NCBI RefSeq assembly: GCF_900186615.1
Contig: NZ_LT896588.1
Location: 710,397-774,396, forward strand
DNA: 64,000 nt
Origin: Parabacteroides bouchesdurhonensis
GTDB lineage: Bacteria; Bacteroidota; Bacteroidia; Bacteroidales; Tannerellaceae
Reading direction: 5' to 3'
Shown piece after piece: positions 42,835 through 51,731 of this stretch (position 1 is its first letter; each line of letters starts with the position of its first letter). The notes under the pieces are model-generated. The model saw nothing but the letters and a program-made list of their open reading frames with translations, did not search any database and was not told the DNA's origin. The translations under genes and the position numbers were made by a program.

Positions 42835-44400
42835 CTATCCTACAGGAATTTTCAACACCTGTCCGGGACGCAAACCAGTGCCGGTTAAACCGTTTGCTTT
42901 CTGTAATAATGACGTAGTAACACCGGGATACTTCTTTGAAATGGAATAGAGTGAATCTCCGGGTTTTACCTTATAGGAAATAAAATTCTTGCCTGCAGTC
43001 TTTTCATCGGCAGTTTTAACATCTCCGGGGTTCTCTTTAGAGATCGTTTGTGCTGTAGTTACCGGTTGTTTTTCTTTATCTTTTGCACTTTGGTTGGAAG
43101 CAAACGACACACCTCCGTTATCTACATATAATTTCAGACGTTTCCCACGGGGAACGCGATTAGATTTAAGTCCGTTCCATTTACGTATATCCTTCGCTGT
43201 CACACCATAACGATTGGCTATGGTATAAAGATTTTCGCCACTGGCTACAACATGGGTAATTTTTTCTTTCGTGGCAGTATGAGACATAGCACGGTCTGCC
43301 GCATTTAAAGGAATACAATTTGCCAATAATTCTTCGGCTCGATACAAATGCACGGTATCTTCCTTTCCAACGAAAGCATATGTTTCGGCAGCCGGAAGTT
43401 TCAATACGGAGGGTTTCGCATTGCCAGGAATAATATCTCGCTTGTACTGAGGATTCAGAGCCCGAAGCTGTTCTATATCCAAATGAAGGAGTTCAGCTAC
43501 CTGTTGCAGATGTAACATATTGTTGACCATTACGGTATCCGTCGCCAAAGGAAGATTGGTTTGCATGGGACAAATATTATGGTCGCAATAATAATTCATT
43601 ATATAATTGGCGGCAATGAATAAAGGCACATAAGAACGGGTTTCCCTAGGTAAATAGGGAAAAATATCCCAAAAATTATTTTTCCCTCCCGAACGTCGGA
43701 TCGCTTTATTTACATTACCCGGACCGCAATTATAAGCAGCAAGCACTAGATTCCAGTCTCCATAAATAGCATACATATCTTTAAAGTATTGACAAGCAGC
43801 TTCTGTCGCTTTTAGCGGATCACGACGTTCATCAACCAAACTGTTAATCTCCAATCCGTAACTTTTTCCGGTAGGTAACATAAACTGCCACAATCCACAA
43901 GCACCTACGCGAGAAAGAGCTACCGGATTCAAAGCGCTTTCTACTACAGCCAAATATTTTAATTCAAGGGGTAATCCGTGCTTATCAAGTATTTGTTCAA
44001 TTATAGGGAAATAGAAATCTGCCATACCCAGCATATACCGAACCAGATCACGACGGCGTCCGGCATACAAATCAATACAATCACGTACAACCTTATTATA
44101 TGGTAAAGATATTATACGAGGTAACCTTTCCAAACGCTGAACATAAATAGAATCCGGGAAATATACATTCTCCACATCGTCATGGCAATACTCATCTATC
44201 TTTGAAAAATACTGCACATGCCATGTTCGGAAGAGGCTGTCTACATTCGCATCCAAACTTTCAGGAATCAAGCCCACCTCCGCTACGATAGAATCCGCCG
44301 ATAAAGAAGAGTATTGTTCTCCAATGGCATCTTCCTGAGCTTTAACACCCACAAAAGAACAAACCAAACATAATAAAGTAGTAAGTAAATGCTTTCTCAT
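42835..44400 (-). CDS. MltD-like lytic transglycosylase with two LysM domains
   Basis: The 521-residue exported protein has a signal peptide of about 20 residues. The SLT goose-lysozyme-like domain has catalytic Glu154 in VVESALNPVALS and the downstream GLWQFMLPTGKSYGL and AAYNCGPGNVNKAI motifs. Two C-terminal LysM domains bind peptidoglycan: one starting ITHVVASGENLYTI and one starting ISYKVKPGDSLYSI. It cleaves glycan strands. It starts 10 bp after the DUF5683 gene, in the same run as parAB. Confidence 0.93.
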   Translation of the reverse strand: MRKHLLTTLLCLVCSFVGVKAQEDAIGEQYSSLSADSIVAEVGLIPESLDANVDSLFRTWHVQYFSKIDEYCHDDVENVYFPDSIYVQRLERLPRIISLPYNKVVRDCIDLYAGRRRDLVRYMLGMADFYFPIIEQILDKHGLPLELKYLAVVESALNPVALSRVGACGLWQFMLPTGKSYGLEINSLVDERRDPLKATEAACQYFKDMYAIYGDWNLVLAAYNCGPGNVNKAIRRSGGKNNFWDIFPYLPRETRSYVPLFIAANYIMNYYCDHNICPMQTNLPLATDTVMVNNMLHLQQVAELLHLDIEQLRALNPQYKRDIIPGNAKPSVLKLPAAETYAFVGKEDTVHLYRAEELLANCIPLNAADRAMSHTATKEKITHVVASGENLYTIANRYGVTAKDIRKWNGLKSNRVPRGKRLKLYVDNGGVSFASNQSAKDKEKQPVTTAQTISKENPGDVKTADEKTAGKNFISYKVKPGDSLYSISKKYPGVTTSLLQKANGLTGTGLRPGQVLKIPVG

Positions 44401-44410
44401 GTATTATTTA

Positions 44411-45136
44411 TCAGAATGTTAAACTGCAATTTATTCCATATGTCCGGGAACTGTAATTTGTTCTCGGAGTAACAGTAGGTTCCAAATGCATTGACAAATC
44501 GGGAGAAATGTCAAAATCAAACAATTGGGCATCTATATAGGCATCCACAATACTGAGTGCATATATTCCAACAGTAATAATAATACTCAAATCCCTATAT
44601 CTGCGATAATAGTCTTTACGACTTTTCAACTGATTATGAAATTGAGTATTTCTTAAATATTCAGCATAATCACGTCCGTTAGGCAGAATTTCCTTCCAAC
44701 TATTATGCCATTCATCCTCTGGCAACGGATTCCCATTATTATAATCTATCATGATATCCTGATAAGCCGTAGAGTAATCCTGATAGTTCTTGTTGTTCCA
44801 TGTAATAGCATACAGACATCCCATAAATCCACCATAAACGATCGGCAATTTCCAATATTTACGGTTATATATCTGCCCCAATCCGGGAACTAAAGCCAAT
44901 AAAGTAGCAGTCGTCGGATTTGGTTTAAATTCCGCCTTCATCTTGGTCACAGCCGGAATAGCCGCAGAATCCGCACTTTTTAATACCGCAGCAATGGACG
45001 AATCTGGCATAGCTACCGACATTTGAACAGAAGACATCTTTAGCGTATCAGACATCGCAGTCTCCACTTCCTGCGCCTGTATTGTATAAGGATAGCCTAT
45101 CAGAAATATCAGAAAGAATATAATAATATGTTTCAT
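44411..45136 (-). CDS. DUF5683 family membrane protein
   Basis: The 241-residue protein has a signal peptide (about 1-20), a hydrophobic segment near residues 85-110 (ATLLALVPGLGQIYNRKYWK onward) and a C-terminal region with a possible helix near 185-205. The LVPGLGQIYN motif and the context between parB and a lytic transglycosylase match DUF5683. Its start codon overlaps the parB stop by 4 bp. Function unknown; an envelope role next to chromosome segregation genes is only a guess. Confidence 0.75.
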   Translation of the reverse strand: MKHIIIFFLIFLIGYPYTIQAQEVETAMSDTLKMSSVQMSVAMPDSSIAAVLKSADSAAIPAVTKMKAEFKPNPTTATLLALVPGLGQIYNRKYWKLPIVYGGFMGCLYAITWNNKNYQDYSTAYQDIMIDYNNGNPLPEDEWHNSWKEILPNGRDYAEYLRNTQFHNQLKSRKDYYRRYRDLSIIITVGIYALSIVDAYIDAQLFDFDISPDLSMHLEPTVTPRTNYSSRTYGINCSLTF

Positions 45137-46017
45137 TTCAGTTTGTCCAACAGGCTAATCAGTTTTTCTAATTCTTCCTCCGATGCAAAAGGAATAGTGA
45201 TACGGCCTTTGCCTTTTTCATCACATGCTAATTGCACCTTTGTATTAAAGAAACGGGATAGATGTTCTTTCAGTAAATTAAATTCTTCGGGAAGCATAGA
45301 TTTACGGGCTTTTGCAGTACTTTTTTTCTCAGGTTTCACACCATCTGCTACACCTCGTACCAATTCTTCCACGCTACGGACTGATAATCCGTCAGACAAT
45401 ATCTGTTCATATAAAGCCAACTGGATTTCCGGATCTTCCACAGGTATAAGAGCACGAGCGTGTCCCATATCTATTTTCTTGTCCTTTAATCCCATTTGTA
45501 TCTCAGCAGGAAGTTTCAACAAACGCAGATAATTCGCAATAGTAGCCCGTTTCTTTCCTACCCGTTCGCTTAACTTTTCCTGAGTTAATCCGTAATTATC
45601 TATCAGTTTTTGGTAAGCCAAGGCAATTTCTATAGAATTCAGGTCTTCACGCTGAATATTTTCTATCAATGCCATTTCCACGACATTCTCATCGGCTGCC
45701 GTTTTAATATACGCGGGAATTCTATCAAGCCCTGCTTTCAAAGAGGCACGGTAACGACGCTCGCCTGAAATAATCATGTACTTGTCCGCTCCAATTTCTT
45801 TCAGGGTTATAGGTTGAATAACACCCAAAGAACGGATAGAAGTAGCCAATTCATCCAATGCTTCTTCTTCAAAGATTGAACGGGGTTGTTCCGGATTAGG
45901 TTGTATCTTGCTTAATTCTATCTCACTTATTGAAGATGAACCACCAGTTTTCAAGTCGTCCATTGTTATAAGAGCATCTAATCCGCGGCCAAGTGCCGAT
46001 CGTTTCATTACTGCCAT
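45133..46017 (-). CDS. parB: Chromosome partitioning protein ParB
   Basis: ParB (294 residues) is a CTP-dependent DNA clamp that loads on parS and spreads to organise the origin region. The GERRYRA box, the ENIQRED segment and the central helix-turn-helix (LTQEKLSERVGKKRATIANY) are clear, and a C-terminal dimerisation region follows. It lies 47 bp after parA; the gap holds a perfect 9-bp hairpin (46041-46062). I found no obvious parS in the window. Confidence 0.95.
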   Translation of the reverse strand: MAVMKRSALGRGLDALITMDDLKTGGSSSISEIELSKIQPNPEQPRSIFEEEALDELATSIRSLGVIQPITLKEIGADKYMIISGERRYRASLKAGLDRIPAYIKTAADENVVEMALIENIQREDLNSIEIALAYQKLIDNYGLTQEKLSERVGKKRATIANYLRLLKLPAEIQMGLKDKKIDMGHARALIPVEDPEIQLALYEQILSDGLSVRSVEELVRGVADGVKPEKKSTAKARKSMLPEEFNLLKEHLSRFFNTKVQLACDEKGKGRITIPFASEEELEKLISLLDKLK

Positions 46018-46040
46018 TTTCTAAGATTTAGAATTTATGT

Positions 46041-46062
46041 TTTATGATTCGTAAATCATAAA
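46041..46062 (-). promoter_or_regulatory. Perfect 9-bp inverted repeat between parA and parB
   Basis: TTTATGATT at 46041-46049 pairs with AATCATAAA at 46054-46062 over a 4-base loop. It is A/T-rich with no T-run on either side. It could be an mRNA hairpin that tunes parB translation. Confidence 0.4.
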
Positions 46063-46064
46063 CC

Positions 46065-46829
46065 TTACTTATTTTTATCTATCAATTCCTGCGCAAGCTG
46101 CATATGGTTGACCGCTCCTTTTGATTCTGCATCATATAATAAAACAGGCTTGCCGTAGCTTGATGCCTCGCTTAATTTAACGTTTCGTTGAATCACTGTA
46201 GTAAATACCAAATCGCGGAACGGACGTTTCACCTCTTCATATATCTGGTTAGCCAAACGAAGACGTGAATCATACATCGTCAGCAAAAAGCCTTCTATCT
46301 CCAAAGCAGGATTTAGTCTGGATTTAATTATTTTAATCGTATTCAACAACTTACTGATACCTTCCAGCGCAAAGTATTCGCATTGAACAGGAATAATAAC
46401 CGAATCGGCAGCGGTAAGCGCATTTACTGTAATCAGTCCTAATGACGGAGAACAGTCTATAAGAATAAAATCGTATAAGTCCTTCAACGGGATTAATATC
46501 TGTTTCAATATTTTCTCCCGGTTTTCCATATTCAACATTTCAATTTCGGCACCAACCAGATCGATATGGGATGGAATAATATCCAAACCTTCCACCTCGG
46601 TAGGCGTAATAGCGCCTTTTGAATCCTCGCCATTCACCAGACATTCATAGATAGAAAGCTGTACATTACGAATATCAATGCCCAACCCGGACGAAGCGTT
46701 TGCCTGCGGGTCTGCATCCACCACCAGTACTTTTTTCTCAAGTGCTGCTAATGATGCAGCCAGATTAATAGTGGTAGTAGTCTTTCCAACCCCACCTTTC
46801 TGATTTGCCAAAGCGATAATCTTTCCCAT
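46065..46829 (-). CDS. parA: Chromosome partitioning ATPase ParA (Soj)
   Basis: A 254-residue deviant-Walker ATPase that moves ParB-bound origins over the nucleoid. The signature NQKGGVGKTTTTINLA at about 9-24 has the extra deviant-Walker lysine (K11). ILIDCSPSLGLITVNAL supplies the Walker B aspartate. It is the first gene of the parA-parB-DUF5683-lytic transglycosylase unit, behind a -7 box at 46943-46950 and two TGTTGATAA repeats. Confidence 0.96.
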   Translation of the reverse strand: MGKIIALANQKGGVGKTTTTINLAASLAALEKKVLVVDADPQANASSGLGIDIRNVQLSIYECLVNGEDSKGAITPTEVEGLDIIPSHIDLVGAEIEMLNMENREKILKQILIPLKDLYDFILIDCSPSLGLITVNALTAADSVIIPVQCEYFALEGISKLLNTIKIIKSRLNPALEIEGFLLTMYDSRLRLANQIYEEVKRPFRDLVFTTVIQRNVKLSEASSYGKPVLLYDAESKGAVNHMQLAQELIDKNK

Positions 46830-46909
46830 ACTCTAATACTATTAATTAGGAGCAAAACTAAACATTAAAAACCGAATAGAATCGAGTTCTATCAAAACAA
46901 TGCCTGTTT

Positions 46910-46939
46910 TGTTGATAAGTCGCCCTAACTGTTGATAAC
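46910..46939. repeat. Two direct TGTTGATAA repeats upstream of parA
   Basis: TGTTGATAA occurs twice, about 20 bp apart, around 46910-46939, next to the expected parA transcription start. It is one base from the TGTGGATAA DnaA-box sequence and is a candidate DnaA or ParA/ParB operator. Confidence 0.4.
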
Positions 46940-46942
46940 TTG

Positions 46943-46950
46943 CAAAGATA
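46943..46950 (-). promoter_or_regulatory. -7 box of parA
   Basis: The complement of 46943-46950 reads TATCTTTG, a match to TAnnTTTG, about 114 bp before the parA start. The direct TGTTGATAA repeats lie just downstream of it. Confidence 0.5.
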
Positions 46951-47046
46951 ACCAGAATTATTGAATAAACAGCTACTGCTTAAGTATATGGAAGTTTTTT
47001 TGGAAATGATAACGAAGTTTTAGGAAAGAAATAGAGAAATGAAACA

Positions 47047-47054
47047 TACCTTTG
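47047..47054 (+). promoter_or_regulatory. Possible -7 box for rprXY
   Basis: TACCTTTG matches the consensus, but it is 226 bp before the rprX ATG and no TTTG box fits, so another promoter nearer the gene is possible. Confidence 0.35.
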
Positions 47055-47279
47055 TTATATGATTAGACTAGGTACGGAATAATTATTCTATAGATCATTA
47101 ACGTAAGAACGTACATTTACAATCATAAAACAAATTGATTACCAGCCTATAACAACACTAAAAGAGCAGTCACGACCAACCATTATTAACATTACGAGCC
47201 TTCTATTTTTACTTTTTTTGTGTAAATATTAAACTAAAACACGCGTTATTTGTTACATTATTAAGAGATATAAATTGAT

Positions 47280-48839
47280 ATGAGGAAGTCGACTATCTGG
47301 TTGCTTGCAGTAGTGATGGCTTTTGCTTTTACCGGCCTGCTATATTTACAGGTTAGTTATGTAACCATCCTACTAAAGGCACGCAGTGAACAGTTTAACG
47401 AAACTGTAAAAAGAAGTTTGCACCAAGTATCTAAGAATCTGGAATTGGATGAAACCAGGAAATACCTGGAAGAAGATATAAATCGTGACCAAACCAGTTT
47501 TATGTATCAAAATGCTCCAGACGTACAAAGCTTAGGCCAAGTAATCAATAAGGAAAGATACAAACTGCAAATTACAGATTCCAATGGTACAGTGCAACAA
47601 ATAGAATTGCAAAGTTTCAGCAGTCAGAAAATAAAACCGTTATCATCTTTATCCGGACGAGAAGCATCCGGCAGTATTGTAAACACTTCAAAAGATTTGC
47701 AACGTACGCTAAAAAGACGTTACCAATACCAAGGAGGACTGATAGAAGAGGTGATTCTGAACATTTTATCTACTGCAAGTCCAAAGCCAATTGAGGAACG
47801 TATAGATTTTAAAAAGCTAAATAATTACTTAAAAACAGAATTTATTAACAACGGATTGAACCTGCCGTTCGTTTTTTCTGTTATTAACAAAGATGGAAAT
47901 ACAGTATATCAGAGTGGTGAGATACCAAAGGAACCGGTCGCATCCGACATCTTTACCAGAGCGCTGTTCCCCAATGATCCACCGTCAAAGCTGAATTATC
48001 TGAAAGTGTATTTTCCAACAAAAGGAGATTATATATCCAGTTCGGTAACGTTTATCGTACCATCCGTGATCTTCTCGCTTTTACTATTGGTAACATTTAT
48101 TTTTACCATATATATAGTATTCCGCCAGAAGAAACTTTCGGAAATGAAGAACGATTTTATCAACAATATGACGCACGAGTTGAAGACTCCGGTATCAACC
48201 ATCTCTCTCGCTGCCCAGATGTTGAAAGATACGGATATAACAAAAAGCCCGGATGTGTTTAAACATATATCCGGAGTCATTAATGATGAAACAAAGCGAT
48301 TAGGCTTTCTGGTAGAAAAGGTATTGCAGATGTCGTTGTTTGAACGGCAAAAAGCCACCTTGAAACTAAAAGAACTCGACGCAAACGACTTGGTGGCAAA
48401 TGTAGCAAACACATTTGTTTTAAAGGTAGAAAAGTACGGAGGTACAATGGATATAGATTTACAGGCAACCGAGTCGGATATTTATGTAGATGAAATGCAT
48501 ATAACCAATGTATTGTTTAACCTGATGGACAACGCTGTAAAATATCGTCGTCCGGATGTTCCACTTGCATTGATGGCACGTACATGGAATGAAGGAGGAA
48601 AACTTCTTATATCTGTGGAAGATAATGGCATAGGGATTAAGAAAGAATACCTTAAGAAAGTATTCGACCGTTTCTTCCGAGTACCTACAGGAAATGTACA
48701 CGACGTAAAAGGGTTTGGTTTAGGACTTGCTTACGTTCGTAAAATTATAGAAGATCACAAAGGCACAATACGTGCGGAAAGTGGTACTGGAAATATTGGT
48801 ACAAAATTTATTATTACTTTACCTCTTATAAAAAGTTAG
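47280..48839 (+). CDS. rprX: Sensor histidine kinase RprX
   Basis: The 519-residue membrane kinase has two helices, at about residues 7-29 and 260-283, flanking a periplasmic sensor domain of about 230 residues. The H-box THELKTP carries the phospho-acceptor His299. The ATPase domain shows LFNLMDNAVKYRR (N box), VEDNGIGI (G1) and GFGLGLAYV (G2). Together with the adjacent RprY gene it matches the RprX/RprY pair of Bacteroides, a conserved envelope/stress regulator. rprY starts 2 bp after the stop. Confidence 0.9.
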   Translation: MRKSTIWLLAVVMAFAFTGLLYLQVSYVTILLKARSEQFNETVKRSLHQVSKNLELDETRKYLEEDINRDQTSFMYQNAPDVQSLGQVINKERYKLQITDSNGTVQQIELQSFSSQKIKPLSSLSGREASGSIVNTSKDLQRTLKRRYQYQGGLIEEVILNILSTASPKPIEERIDFKKLNNYLKTEFINNGLNLPFVFSVINKDGNTVYQSGEIPKEPVASDIFTRALFPNDPPSKLNYLKVYFPTKGDYISSSVTFIVPSVIFSLLLLVTFIFTIYIVFRQKKLSEMKNDFINNMTHELKTPVSTISLAAQMLKDTDITKSPDVFKHISGVINDETKRLGFLVEKVLQMSLFERQKATLKLKELDANDLVANVANTFVLKVEKYGGTMDIDLQATESDIYVDEMHITNVLFNLMDNAVKYRRPDVPLALMARTWNEGGKLLISVEDNGIGIKKEYLKKVFDRFFRVPTGNVHDVKGFGLGLAYVRKIIEDHKGTIRAESGTGNIGTKFIITLPLIKS

Positions 48840-48841
48840 TT

Positions 48842-49573
48842 ATGGAAGAAAAACTGAAAATCTTCTTTTGTGAAGACGACGAAAATTTAGGAATGCTTTT
48901 AAGAGAATACTTACAAGCAAAAGGTTATGTTACGGATCTTTTCTCTGATGGAGAGGCCGGTTATAAAGGTTTCACCAAAGGTAAATACGATCTTTGTGTA
49001 TTGGATGTTATGATGCCGAAAAAAGACGGTTTTACTTTAGCTCAGGAAATCCGTTCCATCAATCCGGACATTCCTGTAATCTTCCTTACAGCCAAGACTA
49101 TGAAGGAAGATATATTGGAAGGATTCAAGATTGGTGCGGATGACTATCTGACAAAACCATTTAGCATGGAAGAATTATTGCTTCGTATCGAAGCTATTCT
49201 TCGCCGTGTAAAAGGTAAGAAGATGAAAGATATTCCTTTCTACAAATTAGGTAATTTCTTGTTTGATACACAGAAACAAACATTATCCATCGGTGATAAG
49301 GTAACAAAACTGACCACCAAAGAATGTGAATTGCTGAGCCTTCTTTGTGCACATGCAAATGAAATACTGGAACGTAACTATGCACTGAAAACGATCTGGG
49401 TAGATGATAATTATTTCAATGCCCGCAGCATGGATGTGTATATTACAAAACTGCGTAAACTGTTGAAAGATGATCCGGGTATCGAAATCATCAACATCCA
49501 CGGTAAGGGTTATAAATTAATAACTCCTTCTGGTGAAGAACAGGCACGGGAAGAAGGTATTCAAGTATTGTAA
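48842..49573 (+). CDS. rprY: Response regulator RprY
   Basis: The 243-residue OmpR-type regulator has a receiver domain with acidic pocket E11/D12 and the phospho-acceptor Asp55 in LCVLDVMMPKKDGF. The conserved lysine appears in FLTAKT. A winged-helix DNA-binding domain follows at about 135-232, including RSMDVYITKLRKLLKDD. The protein begins MEEKLKIFFCEDDENLGMLL as in Bacteroides RprY. A strong terminator ends the operon at 49602. Confidence 0.93.
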   Translation: MEEKLKIFFCEDDENLGMLLREYLQAKGYVTDLFSDGEAGYKGFTKGKYDLCVLDVMMPKKDGFTLAQEIRSINPDIPVIFLTAKTMKEDILEGFKIGADDYLTKPFSMEELLLRIEAILRRVKGKKMKDIPFYKLGNFLFDTQKQTLSIGDKVTKLTTKECELLSLLCAHANEILERNYALKTIWVDDNYFNARSMDVYITKLRKLLKDDPGIEIINIHGKGYKLITPSGEEQAREEGIQVL

Positions 49574-49601
49574 GAAAACATTCTTTCTATAAATAATTAT
49601 G

Positions 49602-49649
49602 ACGCCAGACTGTCTCCGGTTTAAACCGGAAATAGTCTGGCGTTTTTTT
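49602..49649 (+). terminator. Terminator of rprXY
   Basis: ACGCCAGACT at 49602-49611 pairs perfectly with AGTCTGGCGT at 49634-49643. An inner palindrome CCGGTTTAAACCGG (49616-49629) extends the stem, and seven T follow. Confidence 0.92.
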
Positions 49650-49684
49650 GCAATAAACTTTAATTGGGGTATCTGCTTATTTTA

Positions 49685-49750
49685 ATTTGTTCCCGATGAT
49701 TTTGAAAAATCATCGGGAACATTTCATAAAATCATCGGGATGTTTCTATT
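49685..49750. repeat. 22-bp-period repeat array at the 3' end of cstA
   Basis: Units 49685-49706, 49707-49728 and 49729-49750 repeat every 22 bp. The first contains TCCCGATGATTTT, and the next two begin AAATCATCGGGA. The first and second are nearly inverted copies of each other. The unit 49685-49706 is in the same phase as unit 196-217 of module A. The last unit includes the cstA stop codon. Confidence 0.75.
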
Positions 49751-51155
49751 TATTTCTATATTTCCAAACAAAGAAGAATATAGCAACTACCAAAGTTATT
49801 ACGCCACCCAACATTTGAGAAATACCGGTAGCCATTCCCAATCCTTCGGGAGCTACAAAAATATAGGTGGAACAAACAGCTGTCATGAAGAGGGCGGGGA
49901 TAAGAGTCACCCAATACAGTTTCTTTGATTTCACCAGATAAACCGTCAAAGCCCATAAGGTAAAGACAGCCAATGTTTGATTACACCACGCAAAGTAACG
50001 CCATATCATATCAAAACCATCTTTGTCTTTCTGGCTGTACAAAAGTAATCCGATAGCAATAAGGAAAAGAGGAATACAAATCACCAAACGTTTTACAACG
50101 TTTTTCTGTTCCAAATGCAAGAAATCTGCCACAATCAAACGGGCAGAACGGAAAGCAGTATCACCGGAAGTAATCGGGGCTGCAATAACTCCCAGGATAG
50201 CCAAAACACCACCAACAGCACCCAACCATTCTTTGGTAATACTATCCACAATAACGGCTGCATTATTCTCGGACATTCCGTTATTCTGGTAAAAGTAAGT
50301 TGCAGCAGCAGCCCAAATAAGAGCAACGATACCTTCTGTAATCATCGCACCGTAAAATACAGGTTTAGCATGTTTTTCATTCGTTAAGCAACGAGCCATT
50401 AAAGGACTTTGTGTAGCATGGAAACCGGAAATAGCCCCACAAGCGATACTTACAAACATGATTGGAAAAATAGGCAGTCCTTTAGGGTCTGTATTATGTA
50501 AACCATCTGTCAACTCCGGCAATGAAGGATGATGTATAAATAACATTACTAAAATACCCACAGCCATAAACAAAAGGGCCACAGCAAAAAGAGGATATAC
50601 TTTGCCTATAATCTTATCTACCGGCAATAAAGTTGCCAAAACATAATAAATAAAGACAACAATAATCCAAAATGTAGCATCCAGGTAATCAGGTGTCAAC
50701 TTTGCCAACAAACCGGCAGGACCGGCAACAAACACAGCGCCCACCAATATCATTAACAGGACAGTAAAACCACGCATAAATTGCTTGAAATTGTTTCCCA
50801 GATAACGGCCTATCATTTCAGGAAGACTCTCTCCTTTATTTCGGAGTGAAAGCATCCCTGCCATAAAATCGTGTGTAGCACCAGCAAAAATACTGCCCAG
50901 TACAATCCACAGGAAGGATGCCGTACCGAACTTAGCCCCCATTATTGCACCGAAAATAGGCCCCAGACCTGCAATATTCAAAAATTGAATCATAAACACT
51001 TTCCATGTAGGCAGCGGAATATAATCTACGCCATCTTGCTGAGTATAAGCAGGAGTTTTACGGGATGGGTCAATACCTATAATTCGCTCTATAAAAGAGC
51101 CATAAACGAAATAGCCTACAATCAGGGCTATAAGGCAACATGCAAATGTAATCAT
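49746..51155 (-). CDS. cstA: Carbon starvation protein CstA family transporter
   Basis: I choose the ATG at 51155 (469 residues); an in-frame ATG at 51206 lies inside the terminator-rich gap. This multi-pass inner-membrane protein of the CstA family transports peptides or pyruvate under carbon starvation. Family blocks include GPIFGAIMGAKFGTASFLWI, GATHDFMAGMLSLRNKGESL and GFHATQSPLMARC. It is much shorter than the 701-residue E. coli CstA but typical of the short bacterial form. It stands alone between the rprXY terminator and the yqeY terminator. Confidence 0.88.
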   Translation of the reverse strand: MITFACCLIALIVGYFVYGSFIERIIGIDPSRKTPAYTQQDGVDYIPLPTWKVFMIQFLNIAGLGPIFGAIMGAKFGTASFLWIVLGSIFAGATHDFMAGMLSLRNKGESLPEMIGRYLGNNFKQFMRGFTVLLMILVGAVFVAGPAGLLAKLTPDYLDATFWIIVVFIYYVLATLLPVDKIIGKVYPLFAVALLFMAVGILVMLFIHHPSLPELTDGLHNTDPKGLPIFPIMFVSIACGAISGFHATQSPLMARCLTNEKHAKPVFYGAMITEGIVALIWAAAATYFYQNNGMSENNAAVIVDSITKEWLGAVGGVLAILGVIAAPITSGDTAFRSARLIVADFLHLEQKNVVKRLVICIPLFLIAIGLLLYSQKDKDGFDMIWRYFAWCNQTLAVFTLWALTVYLVKSKKLYWVTLIPALFMTAVCSTYIFVAPEGLGMATGISQMLGGVITLVVAIFFFVWKYRNK

Positions 51156-51223
51156 GGTTTTTCTTCTAATAATTGAAAGTTGAGAACAACAAAAGATCAA
51201 GATCAAGTAGAAAAGAGAAAATG

Positions 51224-51248
51224 AAGCTGTTTCACCCGGAAACAGCTT
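51224..51248 (-). terminator. Terminator of the yqeY end of the dcw cluster
   Basis: AAGCTGTTTC at 51224-51233 pairs perfectly with GAAACAGCTT at 51239-51248, with a 5-base loop. On the minus strand a T-rich tract follows. Confidence 0.85.
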
Positions 51249-51257
51249 TCTTCAATA

Positions 51258-51707
51258 TCAATTCAATAAACGCTTTACAGTTTCTGAAATAAGACGGCCT
51301 TCTGCACGGCCAGCCAACGCTTTAGAAGCAGCGCCCATCACCTTACCCATATCCTTGGCACTGGTAGCTCCAACTTGGGCAATAATTGTTTTCAGCTCTG
51401 CTTCCAGTTCTTCGGCAGACATTTGTTTTGGCAGATAAGCCTCTATAACTTTAACTTGTGCCAATTCTCCGTCTGCAAGGTCCTGACGGCCCTGTTGTAT
51501 ATAAATAGCAGCTGAATCTTTTCCCTGTTTTACAAGCTTTTGCATAATTTTCAATGCATCGGCATCAGTTAAAGTATCATTGGCTCCCGGAGCGGTTTTT
51601 GCTTCCAGAAAGAATTTCTTTACATTTCTCAATGTTTCCAAAGCGACTTTGTCTTTCGCTTTCATTGCGTTTTTAATGTCTTCGCTGACTTTTTCAAATA
51701 AATCCAT
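51258..51707 (-). CDS. GatB/YqeY domain-containing protein
   Basis: The 149-residue protein is the free-standing GatB/YqeY helical domain, seen in the pattern MDLFEKVSEDIKNAMKAKDK and KDMGKVMGAASKALAGRAEG. The domain binds tRNA when fused to GatB, but the role of the lone protein is unknown. It lies 24 bp after ftsZ and is the last gene of the dcw run before the terminator. Confidence 0.9.
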   Translation of the reverse strand: MDLFEKVSEDIKNAMKAKDKVALETLRNVKKFFLEAKTAPGANDTLTDADALKIMQKLVKQGKDSAAIYIQQGRQDLADGELAQVKVIEAYLPKQMSAEELEAELKTIIAQVGATSAKDMGKVMGAASKALAGRAEGRLISETVKRLLN

Positions 51708-51731
51708 AAAGCTATGTATCTAGTTAATTAA

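Larger units (their letters stand above)
46830..47279. other. Divergent promoter region between parA and rprX
   Basis: The 450-bp region carries the parA -7 box, two direct copies of TGTTGATAA and a possible rprX -7 box at 47047-47054. It is A/T-rich, and no gene is seen. A perfect parS site was not found. Confidence 0.6.

Noticed and set aside
46830-47279. Replication origin or parS near parAB
   Set aside because: Apart from two DnaA-box-like repeats, no box cluster or 16-bp parS palindrome was seen. A full-window motif search would be needed to settle it.
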